64,000 nt of DNA from Leptidea sinapis (taxonomy: Eukaryota > Arthropoda > Insecta > Lepidoptera > Pieridae), in contig NC_066266.1 in assembly GCF_905404315.1 (NCBI RefSeq), forward strand, positions 999,501 to 1,063,500, given 5' to 3'. Under the pieces are notes generated by a model. It saw only the letters and a list, made by a program, of their open reading frames with translations, searched no databases and was not told the origin of the DNA. Both the position numbers and the translations under genes were made by a program. Within the stretch, counting starts at the first letter, position 1, and the number at the start of each line of letters is the position of its first letter. This document shows positions 53,593 through 64,000 of the stretch, in pieces.

Positions 53593-56500
53593 ATTATTTA
53601 CTATGTTTATCTATGTATGGATTTGATGAAATCCTTATAGGATCACTTGTTGAACGTCCGTCCGTCTGTCAGAACCTTTATCGAATTGAAATTAAAACGA
53701 TATACTCAGGTCTACACGGTCTCTTCTTCGAGCTGAGAGACAATCTAACTACTAAGTTAACGTAATAAATAGATGCGGCAGTTTATGACGCAAAAACGTT
53801 TATTTTTGGTTGACCTAGAACTCTGAAATTTAAAAAGTAATACTGTCTTATATTTTAGGTTAAGGTAAAAGTCTGTATACTATACATTCTAATTAAACCA
53901 TAAAAAAACAGTGTCTTTATTTATGCATGGAACGGCTTTCCAAGTTTTGAGTCATGTGGAGTATCGTATGAAAGAATTATATTTGTTTTAACTCTAATAT
54001 AATATATATAATCAAACATACACTAGTATTCTTAAAAAAGGTATCTAAAGTTAACGCATTACGTTACATAGAAATTGTGTATTCCTAAAAAACGTGATAA
54101 CACAGTAAAAAGATTTACCACACCTGGTAAATCGATTGGTGTGCAAGAATTGTTCGCTTGAAATGCACAGATAAAAGCTGTAACCGTTTTGTCATTGCAA
54201 AAGCACAACATATTGTTATTCGCAAAGAATTCAATAACATTTTCGCAGATACGACATTTACATAATATTTTGTTGTTACGTACCTACGAACGGACGCGCG
54301 TTGTAGTTATTATGATCTGGGCTTGGCGGGCTGCCAGCCTCGATGCATGTAATATGTTGCGGTGCAACTAAATTAACAGTAAATGGTTATTATGTCAAGT
54401 TCTAGACATATACGAGTCACGAGCTATATTTCCCAAAGGTCGGCAACGTTCTTGCTTATCCCAGGTGCCTGACACACTTTAAAATTTACTTGACTAGCTC
54501 TGCGCCGCGGTTACATTTCAGTCGCGTCTGCTTAGTGACTAAAAATAAGTCACTGATAGTATTGTCCGGCGGTTAAGGTTTAGGGTGAGTAAAGCTGTGT
54601 TAATAAAAACTTTACCATGTCTCACGAAAGTTTTCATAATTGAAGTTGAAAGACAACGAACGAAGATAGAATGACATTCTTACTTTGCCCAATTAGGGAC
54701 GTAGGTCTAATGCTTGCGTTTGTTTTGTTTATCAGTGACTTTTACTCTTATCACATAAACAAAGAAAAGAAAAAATATATATTTACGTAGGTTTTAGGTA
54801 TATACAGCTATGACTGGAATAAAGGAGGTGTTATTCAAAGTGGACACACGTCGGATTATAGGTACCAGTAACTAGGTATTTGATATATCGCCGCAGCGTG
54901 ACGATTGTACGGCAGCACAGTTTATACGGAATCAGATTGCACGATACACTCATGTTGTCTGAACGACTCACACTTGGTTGGGTAAATGGTGGCTTAAGTA
55001 CTTTGTTTGTGATTGAGCAAGCATTAGTGTTCTACTTCCACTATTCATAAGTAATTTTTGAAAAAAATAGGATTCGCTATCGACCAATAGGTTGCGTATT
55101 CAAATGATTAAATAATTACTTACAACATTATTATCACGCAGACCCGATGCGGGGTAATGTGAAAATATGTATTTTTTTTTCCAAATTCATATCGTCACTG
55201 TAATAATCAACTTATTGTAAATATTAATGACATCTTCGAAATCCAATCTCAAATTTAAGATTATTAAGCATGGATGCTTAAGCATCCATATTCTATATAC
55301 AAATATTATTTTTAAAAATTCTATGTTCATGGCATCAAAAATAATTAACAAGAGTGGTCAAACAACTCGTAGAGAGCCGTATAATTTGCGCGAAAGACTT
55401 TACATACTCTAATAAGTATACTTATAATAGGATTATTTTTAATATTGTATATATATCACGGATATGTGTTTAAATTCCGTAATTTTCTTACTGCCCTTAA
55501 AAAGAATCTGTCAACATTTATTTATTCGCAGAGAAAAGGAATAATAACAATACTTCAAATTCTGTGTTGGATCAAATCCTGTAAAAAATTCAAAAAGGGT
55601 TCATGGATTGCCCTTAGTTGCTTGCATAGATATAACCGACCTAATAATAGATTACCTAATAGTAGGCCATTTTATGTAATGAATATCAGGACCAATTCGG
55701 GTCGAAACGGCTTGCTGTCCAGGATGTGTCGTGGACACAACTAAACTCTCTTTCTCTCCATCTACTACGATGGATATTTTTGTGATTCTTTAACTAAATT
55801 CAAATCTAATTTATATTCACATTTTTCCAAATTATTACCAGGCTTCCATATTTTATTAATATTTAATCGTATTGTTTTAAACGCAAGCTGTGTTTGCCTG
55901 TAATTGGGCTTGTATCGTTTTGTTTAATATGAATGTGAATTCATATAATTAAAAACGGATTAAAATTGTTTAAATTAATTTTTTTTATGGAAGTATCGCG
56001 TTACGTTAACGAAGCTGTTTGCCGTTCCATAAGAAGTTAAAACTTCAATATTGAATACGTAAATATAGCATCTATTTTCGTATTATCAAACAAAGGTGAC
56101 ATTGGGCGTTGAAATCGATAATAAAGCTGCGATCCGAGAGAGTTTAGCGGCTGTATTGAGCCTGGTACTGATAGGTTAGTCACCTCGCCCGTGGCGGCTG
56201 TGGCTTCCGCGGTGACATCACTACCGGCGCGGGCGGAGCGAGGGACGCAGGGGAGGCATTCCGCAGGACAGTTGACACAGCTACTTGCGACTGTGAAGCC
56301 TTTCAACTCGTAAAGCTCGTCACAAACTTACCTATAATGTATCGCGCTACATATTATAGCACAGCAAGCCACTGTGCTGTTATGTAATCATAATATATTA
56401 TAGTACTAGTGAGCTAAGCTGTAGATAATCATCCGAGTGTCTAGTAAGTTGCTCACGAGTTCGGAGTTTCATACGTACTTTTTCAACACACTTGCGAAGA

Positions 56501-56835
56501 AAAAACAAATATGTATTGCATAAATCGTTCAAACAAAAAGTTTTTTTTTACACGCGACAAGTGTAAGGTTAATATTTTATTACTAGGATGAAAATAAACT
56601 TGTTATGCCATCTGCTTGGCTTAATCGCGATATTTTCTCATTAAAAACATAAGTACCTTGTTTTGGTTATTGACTAAACAGAAAACTCATTTTGTTCCAC
56701 CGTTTCAAAATCAATGTCGTAAGCACATTGCTCTATAAACGCAACAAAGAAAACAATATAACAATTCCGTAAGACACACACGGTGTATAAAATTATATCG
56801 ATGATTTTCAAAGTACTGGTTTAATAAATAGTCCA

Positions 56836-56897
56836 GTGGGGGTGAATGACAATTGATTGATGACGCAGCTCTAGTGCTGTAATAGTGCAATCGAATA
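56836..56897 (+). repeat. 60-bp direct repeat, copy 1
   Basis: GGGGTGAATGACAATTGATT and GATGACGCAGCTCTAGTGCT recur at 57533-57592 with a few changes. Confidence 0.75.
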
Positions 56898-57532
56898 TTA
56901 TGTTATGTGCCAGTTGAGCTTGTGGTAAGATAGAAATCCAAGTGCTTGGAATAATTATTGTAACTGATGCTGTCAGTGTTGTGGCTACGTCATTAATAGA
57001 GATGCATCTGCATTGGAGAGTGATATAGATACTATTTTTTGTAATATATGTTGCCATACGCCTGCTTCTGTATTTTACTCGCCTTAAATATCGGTAATTT
57101 TTAGTTATCAGTATAATATAGAAGAAAGTAACTCGAATTACGGGTAAACAGTATATCAAAAGAGAATGAATAGAAATAAATTTATTTATTAATCTGTCCC
57201 CACAATGGCTATTATATTATATGAAAATAAAGAACGCCTTGTAGAATATCGCTTGCTTCTTCTCCTTCGAGCGTGAGATTTAGCCTTGCTACTTTCAGCA
57301 GATTTTGCAATGGTTTTGGATTTTAAATATGTACTGATTAAAAGCTCTAATAAATTAATGTATGAGATTGTATAAAACAACAATGTTGGTTTAAAACAAA
57401 AGTAATAGAGTTTAAACTGTGACCACCAATTGTATGAACCTGATTGGTGTTCGATTTTCTGGCGCCAATTTCGCGAATTGTCTCCTCATCGATATTCAAT
57501 TATCACTACCACGACACTATTCGACCTGTAGC

Positions 57533-57592
57533 CGGGGTGAATGACAATTTATTGATGACGCAACTCTAGTGCCGTAATAATATCATCGACGG
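57533..57592 (+). repeat. 60-bp direct repeat, copy 2
   Basis: GGGGTGAATGACAATTTATT and GATGACGCAACTCTAGTGCC, in the same orientation as 56836-56897. Confidence 0.75.
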
Positions 57593-57727
57593 ATTAATTG
57601 CGCGCGCAAATTTAGCATGCAGCTATGATGTTATAGTTATTAGTTCTTACGGTGATGTGAGATACGTCATGTTAATAATATATATAGATTTATGGGATTG
57701 TATCGCTTGTATAACGATGAAGCTGTA

Positions 57728-57855
57728 AATGTTTATTTAAAAGAGTGTCAATGGGTGTCTTGGGACTTCTTCTCATTAAAGATCAACTTTTTCCAACGTG
57801 GACGTTATTGAAAAAAAAAACCTTATCACATTCAGAAGTGCTATTTTAACAACAG
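57728..57855 (+). repeat. LINE-tail-like repeat, decayed copy
   Basis: TTTAAAAGAGTGTCAATGGG, GACTTCTTCTCATTAAAGAT and CATTCAGAAGTGCTATTTTA follow the order seen at 19320-19440 and 20580-20700. Confidence 0.6.
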
Positions 57856-58170
57856 ATTGAATAACGTCAGTCTCCGTGAAGAAATCAGGTTTCAAAAGTT
57901 GCACAATTTATTGCCTTTTTCTGCATTTCATCATCGGGGGACCAGACGGCTGCAGCGGGAGGTTTTTACCTGTATATTGTTGACATCAATATCATTGCAA
58001 AATGTAGTAAGGATCATGCGATACAAAAGATATTTATGACTATATGCGGAAAGTAGGTTATTGCGAATGAGTTGCAGAGTGAAATAACGGGCGCAGCGAG
58101 CGTAAAAATAAATAATAATAATATAAATCCGTAAATACTTGTAATAATATCCATAGACTTACAATATACT

Positions 58171-58211
58171 AGCGTATAGACAAACCGACCAGCGTATAGA
58201 CAAACCGACCG
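58171..58211. repeat. Tandem 20-bp duplication
   Basis: AGCGTATAGACAAACCGACC occurs twice in succession. Confidence 0.9.
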
Positions 58212-58422
58212 TGCGGGAGAGATCATTTCTAACGGAGATACAGAAGATAGAAAAGGTAGGCGAATCCATTGTTACTGTAATAATGTGTATAACTTTAATT
58301 GGCAACTCGTAAGCATTCAGCCACGTTTGTAATTAGCTCCTTAGTATTTTGAATAATAAACCACTAGCTAACGCACACAAACCAAAATTGATCACACATT
58401 AACGGGCTGCCACAAGACCTAC

Positions 58423-58569
58423 CATCAACTTTTAATTAGCGATTCAATTCTGATGCAGTTCAGTTTAGGTAACTAAACTGAATCGCTAAGATTCGTACGA
58501 TGAAGTGCCTATAACTATAATATATCTATATAACTGCATCGTAGTTGAACCGCTAATTAAAAGTTGATG
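58423..58569. mobile_element. Short MITE with 36-bp inverted ends
   Basis: CATCAACTTTTAATTAGCGA...GATGCAG at the left pairs with CTGCATC...CGCTAATTAAAAGTTGATG at the right. The total is 147 bp with a small inner palindrome (CAGTTTAGGTAACTAAACTG). A target duplication is not obvious. Confidence 0.78.
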
Positions 58570-58599
58570 TATAGTCGAATGAAACATGAATATTATTAC

Positions 58600-58714
58600 A
58601 CAAATAAAATTTGAAAAACAACATTTTATGAACGATGCGGGATTCGAACCCACGACCTCCGGCGTTCCGTGCCGGTGCTCTAACAAAATTTTGTTTTTCA
58701 AATTTTATTAGTGT
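58600..58714. mobile_element. Foldback element with a tRNA-derived core
   Basis: Inverted arms AATAAAATTTGAAAAACAAC (about 58602-58621) and TTGTTTTTCAAATTTTATTA (about 58691-58710) enclose a tRNA-like segment. Neither arm codes for anything. Confidence 0.7.
58633..58684 (-). pseudogene. Truncated tRNA-like sequence
   Basis: The minus strand reads GTTAGAGCACCGGCACGGAA, then CGCCGGAGGTCGTGGGTTCG and AATCCCGCATC. The anticodon stem (CCGGC/GCCGG) and the T-arm with box B (GGTTCGAATCC) are clear. The acceptor 5' strand and most of the D arm are missing and position 33 is C instead of U, so it is not a working tRNA gene. It is probably a tRNA-derived SINE head. Confidence 0.72.
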
Positions 58715-58799
58715 ATTAATCCTAGTAGAGAGGGTTATTACTTTAAAAAAAGCATAACATAACATATTGTTATGAATATTTTTATTATTTTGGTTTATA

Positions 58800-59200
58800 A
58801 TCCACTGTACGCCGCGTGCAAGGTCTTTGATAGTACACGGCTTACGCTCGGTCGCTCGGCGGCGGCGACAGGTGGTCGCAGTATTATCGAGGTACAAGAC
58901 TGAAGACGTCGCTGTTTTGCGCTTGTGTTCATGTGACACCTCGTTCACACGGTCGCCTTGCCACGTTAAAGCTGTCATTGTAGCTCATATATGTGAAAAG
59001 TCTAAGGGTGGACAACGTCGCTTTATATTTGTTCACCGGATTTTAGCTTCGACTGTCGGCCTCGAACTGATTGATAACTTTGCGACCGCATTAATGTTTT
59101 CCTCGACCTCTACGTCACAGCTCGATTTGATAACACAGCCTATTATTACTTATCAACTTTACCTTCCTCGCGAGCCAACTATTTTTACCTATTTGTTTCA
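58800..59200. other. GC-richer island, unassigned
   Basis: It has many CG dinucleotides (GGTCGCTCGGCGGCGGCGAC) and overlapping ORFs on both strands, none with a recognisable domain. A promoter, an exon or a repeat are all possible. Confidence 0.3.
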
Positions 59201-59476
59201 CATGGATTTCAAAGTCAAAGTCAAAATATTTTATTGACATAAAATCAAAAGACTGCTCGTCAACGTCAATCACAAAAAATACAATTCAGATACATACATA
59301 TTAATTACATAAAAGTTTAAACATATTTTCAAAACAATGCAAACCAGTGATGCAACACAAGGCTGAACCATATAATCCATTAAAAACAACTATAATACTA
59401 ATTAATTCCATATTGTAATATCGTTTACGTAAGCCTTCGACATAAGTCTGCGTTTAATAAAAGATTTAAATATATT

Positions 59477-59839
59477 TATTGACTAGTTGGCCCGATAGAC
59501 GTTGTTCTGTATATAATAAATATAATAATGTTTTTATATGATTTTGTCAATAATATATCATAACATCAAAAATTACTTCGTAAAATATGCACCCTGCTGT
59601 CGCAATGAAATTGTTTCACAGCAGAACTGTCAAACCGTGCGTCAATAAATTCTCTTATAGAAATTATCATATTAAATTATATTATTGGACACATCAAAGG
59701 AAAAACAAATTTGTTGGTTTTATTAAATAAATTTATAATTTATTAACCTTTTAAATCTTCTCTGGACTTCCACAAATAATTCAAGACCAAAATTAGCCAA
59801 ATCGGTCTCGCCGTTCTCGAGTTTAACGAACAGCAATTC

Positions 59840-59902
<63 letters not shown>

Positions 59903-59904
59903 TA
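59477..59904. mobile_element. Repeat insertion with (TA)n end
   Basis: The segment starts near TTGGCCCGATAGACGTTGTT, contains AGACCAAAATTAGCCAAATC and GGTCTCGCCGTTCTCGAGTT, and ends in about 30 TA units (59838-59900). This looks like the 3' end of an RTE-type LINE with its microsatellite tail. It interrupts the coding end of LINE A3. Confidence 0.68.
59838..59900. repeat. (TA)n microsatellite
   Basis: About thirty TA units at the end of the inserted repeat. Confidence 0.95.
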
Positions 59905-60002
59905 ATTCAGATACACTTTGTGGTAATTTATTGTAAAATTTAATACTATCGCATGCAAAAGAATTGTTTATTTTACAGAGCCTAGTAGGGGGTACTATAA
60001 GT

Positions 60003-61049
60003 TTAGTTATTTCTAGTGTTAAAATTATTTTTGTAGCTTATTTTACTGTATAAATTATAATGTTTATGTACGTGCAGGAGATTGTTATAAATATATTGGC
60101 CGTACATGATAATAATATGAATATCTTTAAATTTTTCCCTTAGAGATTCTCGTGGGCTCATTTGGTATATGGCACGTACAGCTCTTTTTTGAAGTATGAA
60201 GATATTATTGACTTCCGCTGCACTACCCCATAGTATAATTCCATATGACATAACGCTATAAAAATAACTAAAATAGACAATTCTTGCTATATCTATGTCA
60301 GTAAGTTCCCGTATCCTTTTTACAGCAAAAGCTGTTGAACTCAATTTACTAGTTAAATTGTGTAAGTGAGGCCCCCACTGAAGTTTGGAATCTAATGTTA
60401 TACCTAAAAATACTGCATTATCATTAATTTTCAATTCTGTGTCATTAATATTTACTTTTTTATGTACTTGCCTTACATTAGGCAACGTTAATTTCAGACA
60501 TTTTGTTTTAATTTTATTCAATAATAAACTATTCATATTGAACCAGTTTGATACTCCTGACAAAGCATTATTTACTTCTTCACACTGATCTTGCTGACGT
60601 TTGATTTTAAATAACAAGGATGTATCATCGGCAAATAAGACTACATGATGCTTGTTATTTATAAAAAATGGCAGATCGTTTAATATACACCAGAAACAGG
60701 AAAGGTCCCTGTATTGAGCCCTGAGGCACGCCCATTGAGACCAGGAAGCAGAAGATTGCTTTCCATTTACATTAACGAATTGGATTCTTCCTTGTAAATA
60801 TGATTTTAATAGTTTAAGCGAGACTCCTCGTACTCCGTAATGATATAATTTGTTAATAAGAGTCTCATGATGAACACAATCAAACGCTTTTGTCAAGTCA
60901 CAAAAAACACCCAAAGCATCAAAACAATCCTCCCAAGCATCAAAAATATTCTTTATTAATTCGACACCAGCATCAATTGTTGATAAACCTCGAGTAAAAC
61001 CAAATTGATTTCTATGCATTAAGTTGTTTACATAAAAATGTGTCGTCAA
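60003..61049 (-). pseudogene. LINE A3 reverse transcriptase
   Basis: This 348-codon open stretch begins near HRNQFGFTRGLSTIDAGVEL and contains FCDLTKAFDCVHHETLINKL (first catalytic Asp), VVLFADDTSLLFK (the FADD pair), VFLGITLDSKLQWGPHLHNL and IFILQKRAVRAIYQMSPRES. Between the AFD and FADD blocks a double frameshift displaces the GVPQGS block into another frame (GVPQGSIQGPFLFLVYIND, about 60680-60735). Upstream, 61320-61060 holds SPLFKSGSVTDPNNYRPISV in a different frame. It is close to intact but dead. Confidence 0.88.
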
Positions 61050-61317
61050 CTCTAGTAAAATATTTTTTTTTTAAATTTTGCTTATATTAGGTAAGACTGA
61101 TATAGGTCTATAATTATTAGGGTCAGTTACACTGCCAGATTTAAAAAGTGGACTAATTTTGCTATATTTAAGTAAATCAGGAAAAACACCCTCATCAATA
61201 CAGCTGTTATAAATTAAGGCCAAGTCAGGAGCAATAATTTCAATTAATGTTTTAACAATGTGAACTGAGACACCCCATAAGTCTCTGGCTCTTTTGACTT
61301 TAAGTAAGTTAAATACT

Positions 61318-61722
61318 TTAATAATATAAGAGAGAGTTATATGACAAAAATAATAATTTTAAATTCTGGTACACTTTTTTCATTATGGCAACAGCGGAGG
61401 TCGTTGAGAAATTCAATTCCTTTGTTGTGGAGAGTGGAATATCGGTAAAAAATAATTCAAAAGCGTTGGCTACTTCAGTATCTTCGTTTAAAAGTTTGCT
61501 TTTTATTTGTAATTTGTGCTTATTATTTACCCGTCCTGTTTCATTATTAATAACTTCCCCTATAGTTTTTATTCTATTTGTGCTATTTTGGATTTTCGAA
61601 CATAGAAATTTGGATTTAGCTAAGAGACACTCTTTTCTAAACTGCTTTGAGTACTGTTTAACATATTCCTTAAATGTATCGCTTCTGTTGAATTGTTTTT
61701 CTCTATATAATCCATACGTCAT
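61318..61722 (-). pseudogene. LINE A3 linker between endonuclease and reverse transcriptase
   Basis: The peptide MTYGLYREKQFNRSDTFKEY ... FLCSKIQNSTNRIKTIGEVI aligns with 32125-32450 of LINE A1. It defines the region used to show that the A1 insertion is precise. Confidence 0.8.
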
Positions 61723-61875
61723 TGTTTTGCTCCGTTTATGTAAGTCAGGTGTTGCCCATTCGCTGAACGTTAAAAAATTATATAGATACCCTTATCGATC
61801 TAGGTGTAAATATTTCTTTAAAAAGATCAATAAAAGAATGAAAAAATAAATTATACTTTTCGTTTGAAGTCAGAT

Positions 61876-63404
61876 TGTTCGATAAAAACGGAAGTTAATG
61901 TAATAAAGATTTTGGATTTGGGAATGTAAATAACCAATATTTTTTCTGGGCCCTCGGAGAAGTGTATGCGTGATGTTTTATATATTCCAAGTTTGTCGAT
62001 TCAATCTTTTTGTTTCCGGTTTTACTGAAATTAAACATGTTAACCGACTGAAACTATAAATACGGAATAAATAAGGGCAACTAACGAGAGAAACTTATTA
62101 AAAATTATAAGTATTTTGTTAAATAAGCATAATGTTGGCAATATTTTTTTTGTTTCGCAGCACTTAAAAGTTTAAGTTGTTAAACTTAAAAAGTTGTAAT
62201 ATATTATTTCTTTCAAACAACTCATTCGGAAGGCAGATTCCCTTAAAGAAGAACAAGCAAAAAATTCCTCTTAAGGTTACTCTTTTCAAAACAGATTTGA
62301 TATTACTAAGGCAAATTACAAAATGATGATACCATTGCTTGAGTTGAGTTGAGAAGTTGTAACTGGCCAGTAAAGCATTCCTTCAGTTTCGGCCTAGTTG
62401 TTAAATCAATACCATTCAGACACTTTCCAAGAAGGTGTAGACTGTAGTATGAAAATATTTAAGTACTTATTTGAATTTGTTGACAAGCATTGATGAATTT
62501 AGTGTATTGATAGTTTATTTACAATTTATACAACTTATAAAGAACCACATATTAAGCTTATACTGTAATAAAATTCTTAAACTACGACTTCGCTGTTTCC
62601 TGCTGGACGTCGAAACAGACACTACAAGCGTTACAATTGTAGACTAACTCGATAGATGGCTCTGCTGCCTGCGACTGTTTGTAAATAAGATCCCAAGGCG
62701 CTACTAATAGTACCGCTATTCAGCGATGGATGGAGCCACTTGGTGGTAACTATATCTCTAACAACTATTGATCTTTAGCATTAGTAGATATTGTGTACTT
62801 TTCTATCGTAATCAATTTTAATTATGATGTGTTGATGTTATAGATATTCGTATATTTATTACGGCTGGAAGTTTCTATATTTAAAATAATTGAGATATTT
62901 AATGAGAATTATTAAGTATTTAGTATGAAATTGATTTTTCCGGTCTTGAAATTGAAAAACTATAATTATTTTTTCTTGAATTTAAATTTCATGTACAAAT
63001 TTTTAATCAATTTTATTTCTAAAGAGCTGTGTGCAATATATAGAAACGCTACAGGAACACAGCGCCCTCAATGTTACTTATTAGGAACTAAATTATTCCA
63101 GTGCTTGGTTTTATAATTGGTGTGACGTACTTTTGCTTCGTTCAGGCAGCAGCTAAATAATTTAGTAACAACTAACAGACGCTATTATTTATTTTGTGAT
63201 AATAGTTTCGTAATGATTGCGCTGCAGTACTTGTCGTAACAACCAACCAACGTAAGATCCAACCGTGATTCGTTACCGAGAGTGATCAAGGTTACAAGCG
63301 TGCAACAATATGCATAATATTATGAGTGACGTTGCCTTAGCGGTCGCAAAAAGCTGTCAAATTACTGAGGCCATCGTAGAACTCGGAACTTGTTATAGCC
63401 TTAA
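61876..63404. other. AT-rich stretch, nothing recognised
   Basis: A slightly GC-richer part at 62585-62760 (AGATGGCTCTGCTGCCTGCG) shows no domain. No gene is supported. Confidence 0.4.
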
Positions 63405-63578
63405 CACATGGTCGGATTTGGTCCGGCCGAACCATAGGACGCGGTCCGGCACCGGACCATATTCGTGTTTTGTCGCACCGTACTTTACCGAGTACGTCGC
63501 TTGACCAATAATTACGAGGCGCCCACCCACGCCCACCTGATCGTCCAATCGTGCGGCCGTACCAAATACGACCATGTG
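63405..63578. mobile_element. MITE with CACATGGTCG ends
   Basis: CACATGGTCGGATTTGGTCC...GGCCG at the left pairs with CGGCC...ACCAAATACGACCATGTG at the right. The total is 174 bp with arms of about 28 bp. The flanks are TTAA on the left and TTTA on the right, a possible degenerate 4-bp duplication. The interior is unusually GC-rich for this window. Confidence 0.75.
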
Positions 63579-63937
63579 TTTAGACTATTATGTAGCTGTG
63601 CGGCGGCCATCTTGGATATGTTTGCCGCCAATTGGATGATTGCGCGGCATAGGCTCAGGTGTGGTGTCAAGGTTTAGTGATTTATTATGAGGGTTCTACA
63701 TCCAGAACGCCTAAATCGAACCCTGTCAGAGAATAATAATATTATAAGCTTTAAAGTTACATCATAGTATGTGGCCACTGAAGTCAATTGTGAAGCCACA
63801 TACTTTCAAATAGCTCCCAACTCTAACTTCGTTCTATGCCTGCATCACTAGCGTGGTAATATGTACCGTATATTATGTTCTTACCTCTTGTTCTAGTTTT
63901 TCCGGACATACAGACAAACTAACCAACAGACAAAAAT

Positions 63938-64000
63938 TACGTAAGTACTGAGTTGTCTTAAGTGTAAATTCCGCTAAGATTTATCTTTAATCAATTCGAT
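63938..64000 (-). repeat. Inverted match to the 52.9-kb repeat, cut by window end
   Basis: The reverse complement of the window end reads ATCGAATTGATTAAAGATAA and TAGCGGAATTTACACTTAAG, matching 52914-52960. It continues beyond the window. Confidence 0.6.

Larger units (their letters stand above)
53600..58420. other. Mostly unassigned stretch
   Basis: It contains a GC-richer island at 56120-56300, a pair of 60-bp repeats (56836-56897 and 57533-57592), a LINE-tail relic at 57730-57850 and a 20-bp tandem duplication at 58171-58211. Short ORFs here lack domains. Confidence 0.4.
59207..61875 (-). mobile_element. LINE A3, 5'-truncated and interrupted
   Basis: A minus-strand non-LTR element runs from the linker after the endonuclease (FSEWATPDLHKRSKTM near 61790-61740) through reverse transcriptase to a 3' UTR ending AATAAAATATTTTGACTTTG near 59210. 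It is of the same family as A1 and A2. Its last coding stretch is split by a 430-bp repeat insertion at 59477-59904. The 3' UTR (59207-59440) follows the final coding block SFIKRRLMSKAYVNDI. Confidence 0.87.

Noticed and set aside
56037..56306. 89-codon minus-strand ORF in a GC-rich patch
   Set aside because: The peptide (CVNCPAECLPCVPRSARAG and on) looks partly coding-like, but no domain, no convincing splice pair and no neighbouring exon support it.
58633..58684. Functional tRNA gene
   Set aside because: The 5' acceptor strand and D arm are missing and the base before the anticodon is not U; only the 3' part of a tRNA-like fold is present.
58827..59237. 136-codon plus-strand ORF
   Set aside because: It is low in conserved features, overlaps an opposite ORF of similar length, and its end lies in the LINE A3 3' tail; no domain is recognisable.
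61385..61849. 154-codon plus-strand ORF with hydrophobic stretches
   Set aside because: It is antisense to the LINE A3 linker, whose identity is supported by LINE A1.
63310..63677. Overlapping ORFs on both strands at 63310-63677
   Set aside because: They run across a MITE with inverted ends and reflect its GC-rich interior, not a gene.

Overview
The window is eukaryotic and looks like a lepidopteran insect genome. The DNA is very AT-rich, the one clear host gene is split into small exons with GT-AG introns, and most of the rest is debris of transposable element types typical of moths and butterflies: several LINE families, Tc1-like elements, PIF/Harbinger, a Polinton, hAT-like and other MITEs, and dispersed short repeats. 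There are no bacterial-style operons, rRNA genes or CRISPR arrays.

Region 1 (about 1.9-17.1 kb, minus strand) holds most of canonical poly(A) polymerase (hiiragi/PAPOLA family). I reconstruct nine coding exons from the start codon at 17113 down to 1903. Their phases are all consistent and give 449 codons; the C-terminus lies beyond the left edge. The introns are loaded with insertions. The largest is a 6,196-bp Polinton/Maverick (2077-8272) with AG...CT ends, a perfect 6-bp target duplication (GGCGTG) and 1.9-kb terminal inverted repeats, each carrying a frameshifted adenain-like protease gene. A decayed protein-primed DNA polymerase B lies between the arms. Other introns hold a probable solo LTR inside a LINE fragment, a Harbinger-type MITE and dispersed repeats.

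Region 2 (17.2-29.6 kb) begins with a possible last exon of a second minus-strand gene just upstream of poly(A) polymerase, cut off by a broken Tc1-like transposon. After that come repeats, a hAT-type MITE with an 8-bp target duplication, a LINE C-terminal fragment, one unidentified short ORF and long stretches in which I see nothing.

Region 3 (29.6-38.5 kb) is a nest of elements. A plus-strand LINE (family A) carries a precise 1.5-kb unidentified insertion flanked by 8-9-bp repeats and a 2.5-kb CR1-like LINE (family B) on the opposite strand. A second family A fragment and a second broken Tc1-like element follow.

Region 4 (38.5-64 kb) starts with what looks like the first coding exon of a plus-strand host gene (39629-39766); no later exon is recognisable, so the rest may be its first intron. 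It contains a complete-looking 3,067-bp PIF/Harbinger transposon (44287-47353) whose transposase and MADF-type partner genes are intact and interleaved on opposite strands, each with its second exon inside the other's intron. It also holds a RTE-like LINE fragment, an RNase H-bearing LINE fragment, a third family A LINE interrupted by another repeat, several MITEs and a tRNA-derived remnant between inverted repeats.

The best candidates for unusual biology are the Polinton with protease genes inside its long inverted repeats and the interleaved Harbinger genes. Neither is evidence of a new host system.
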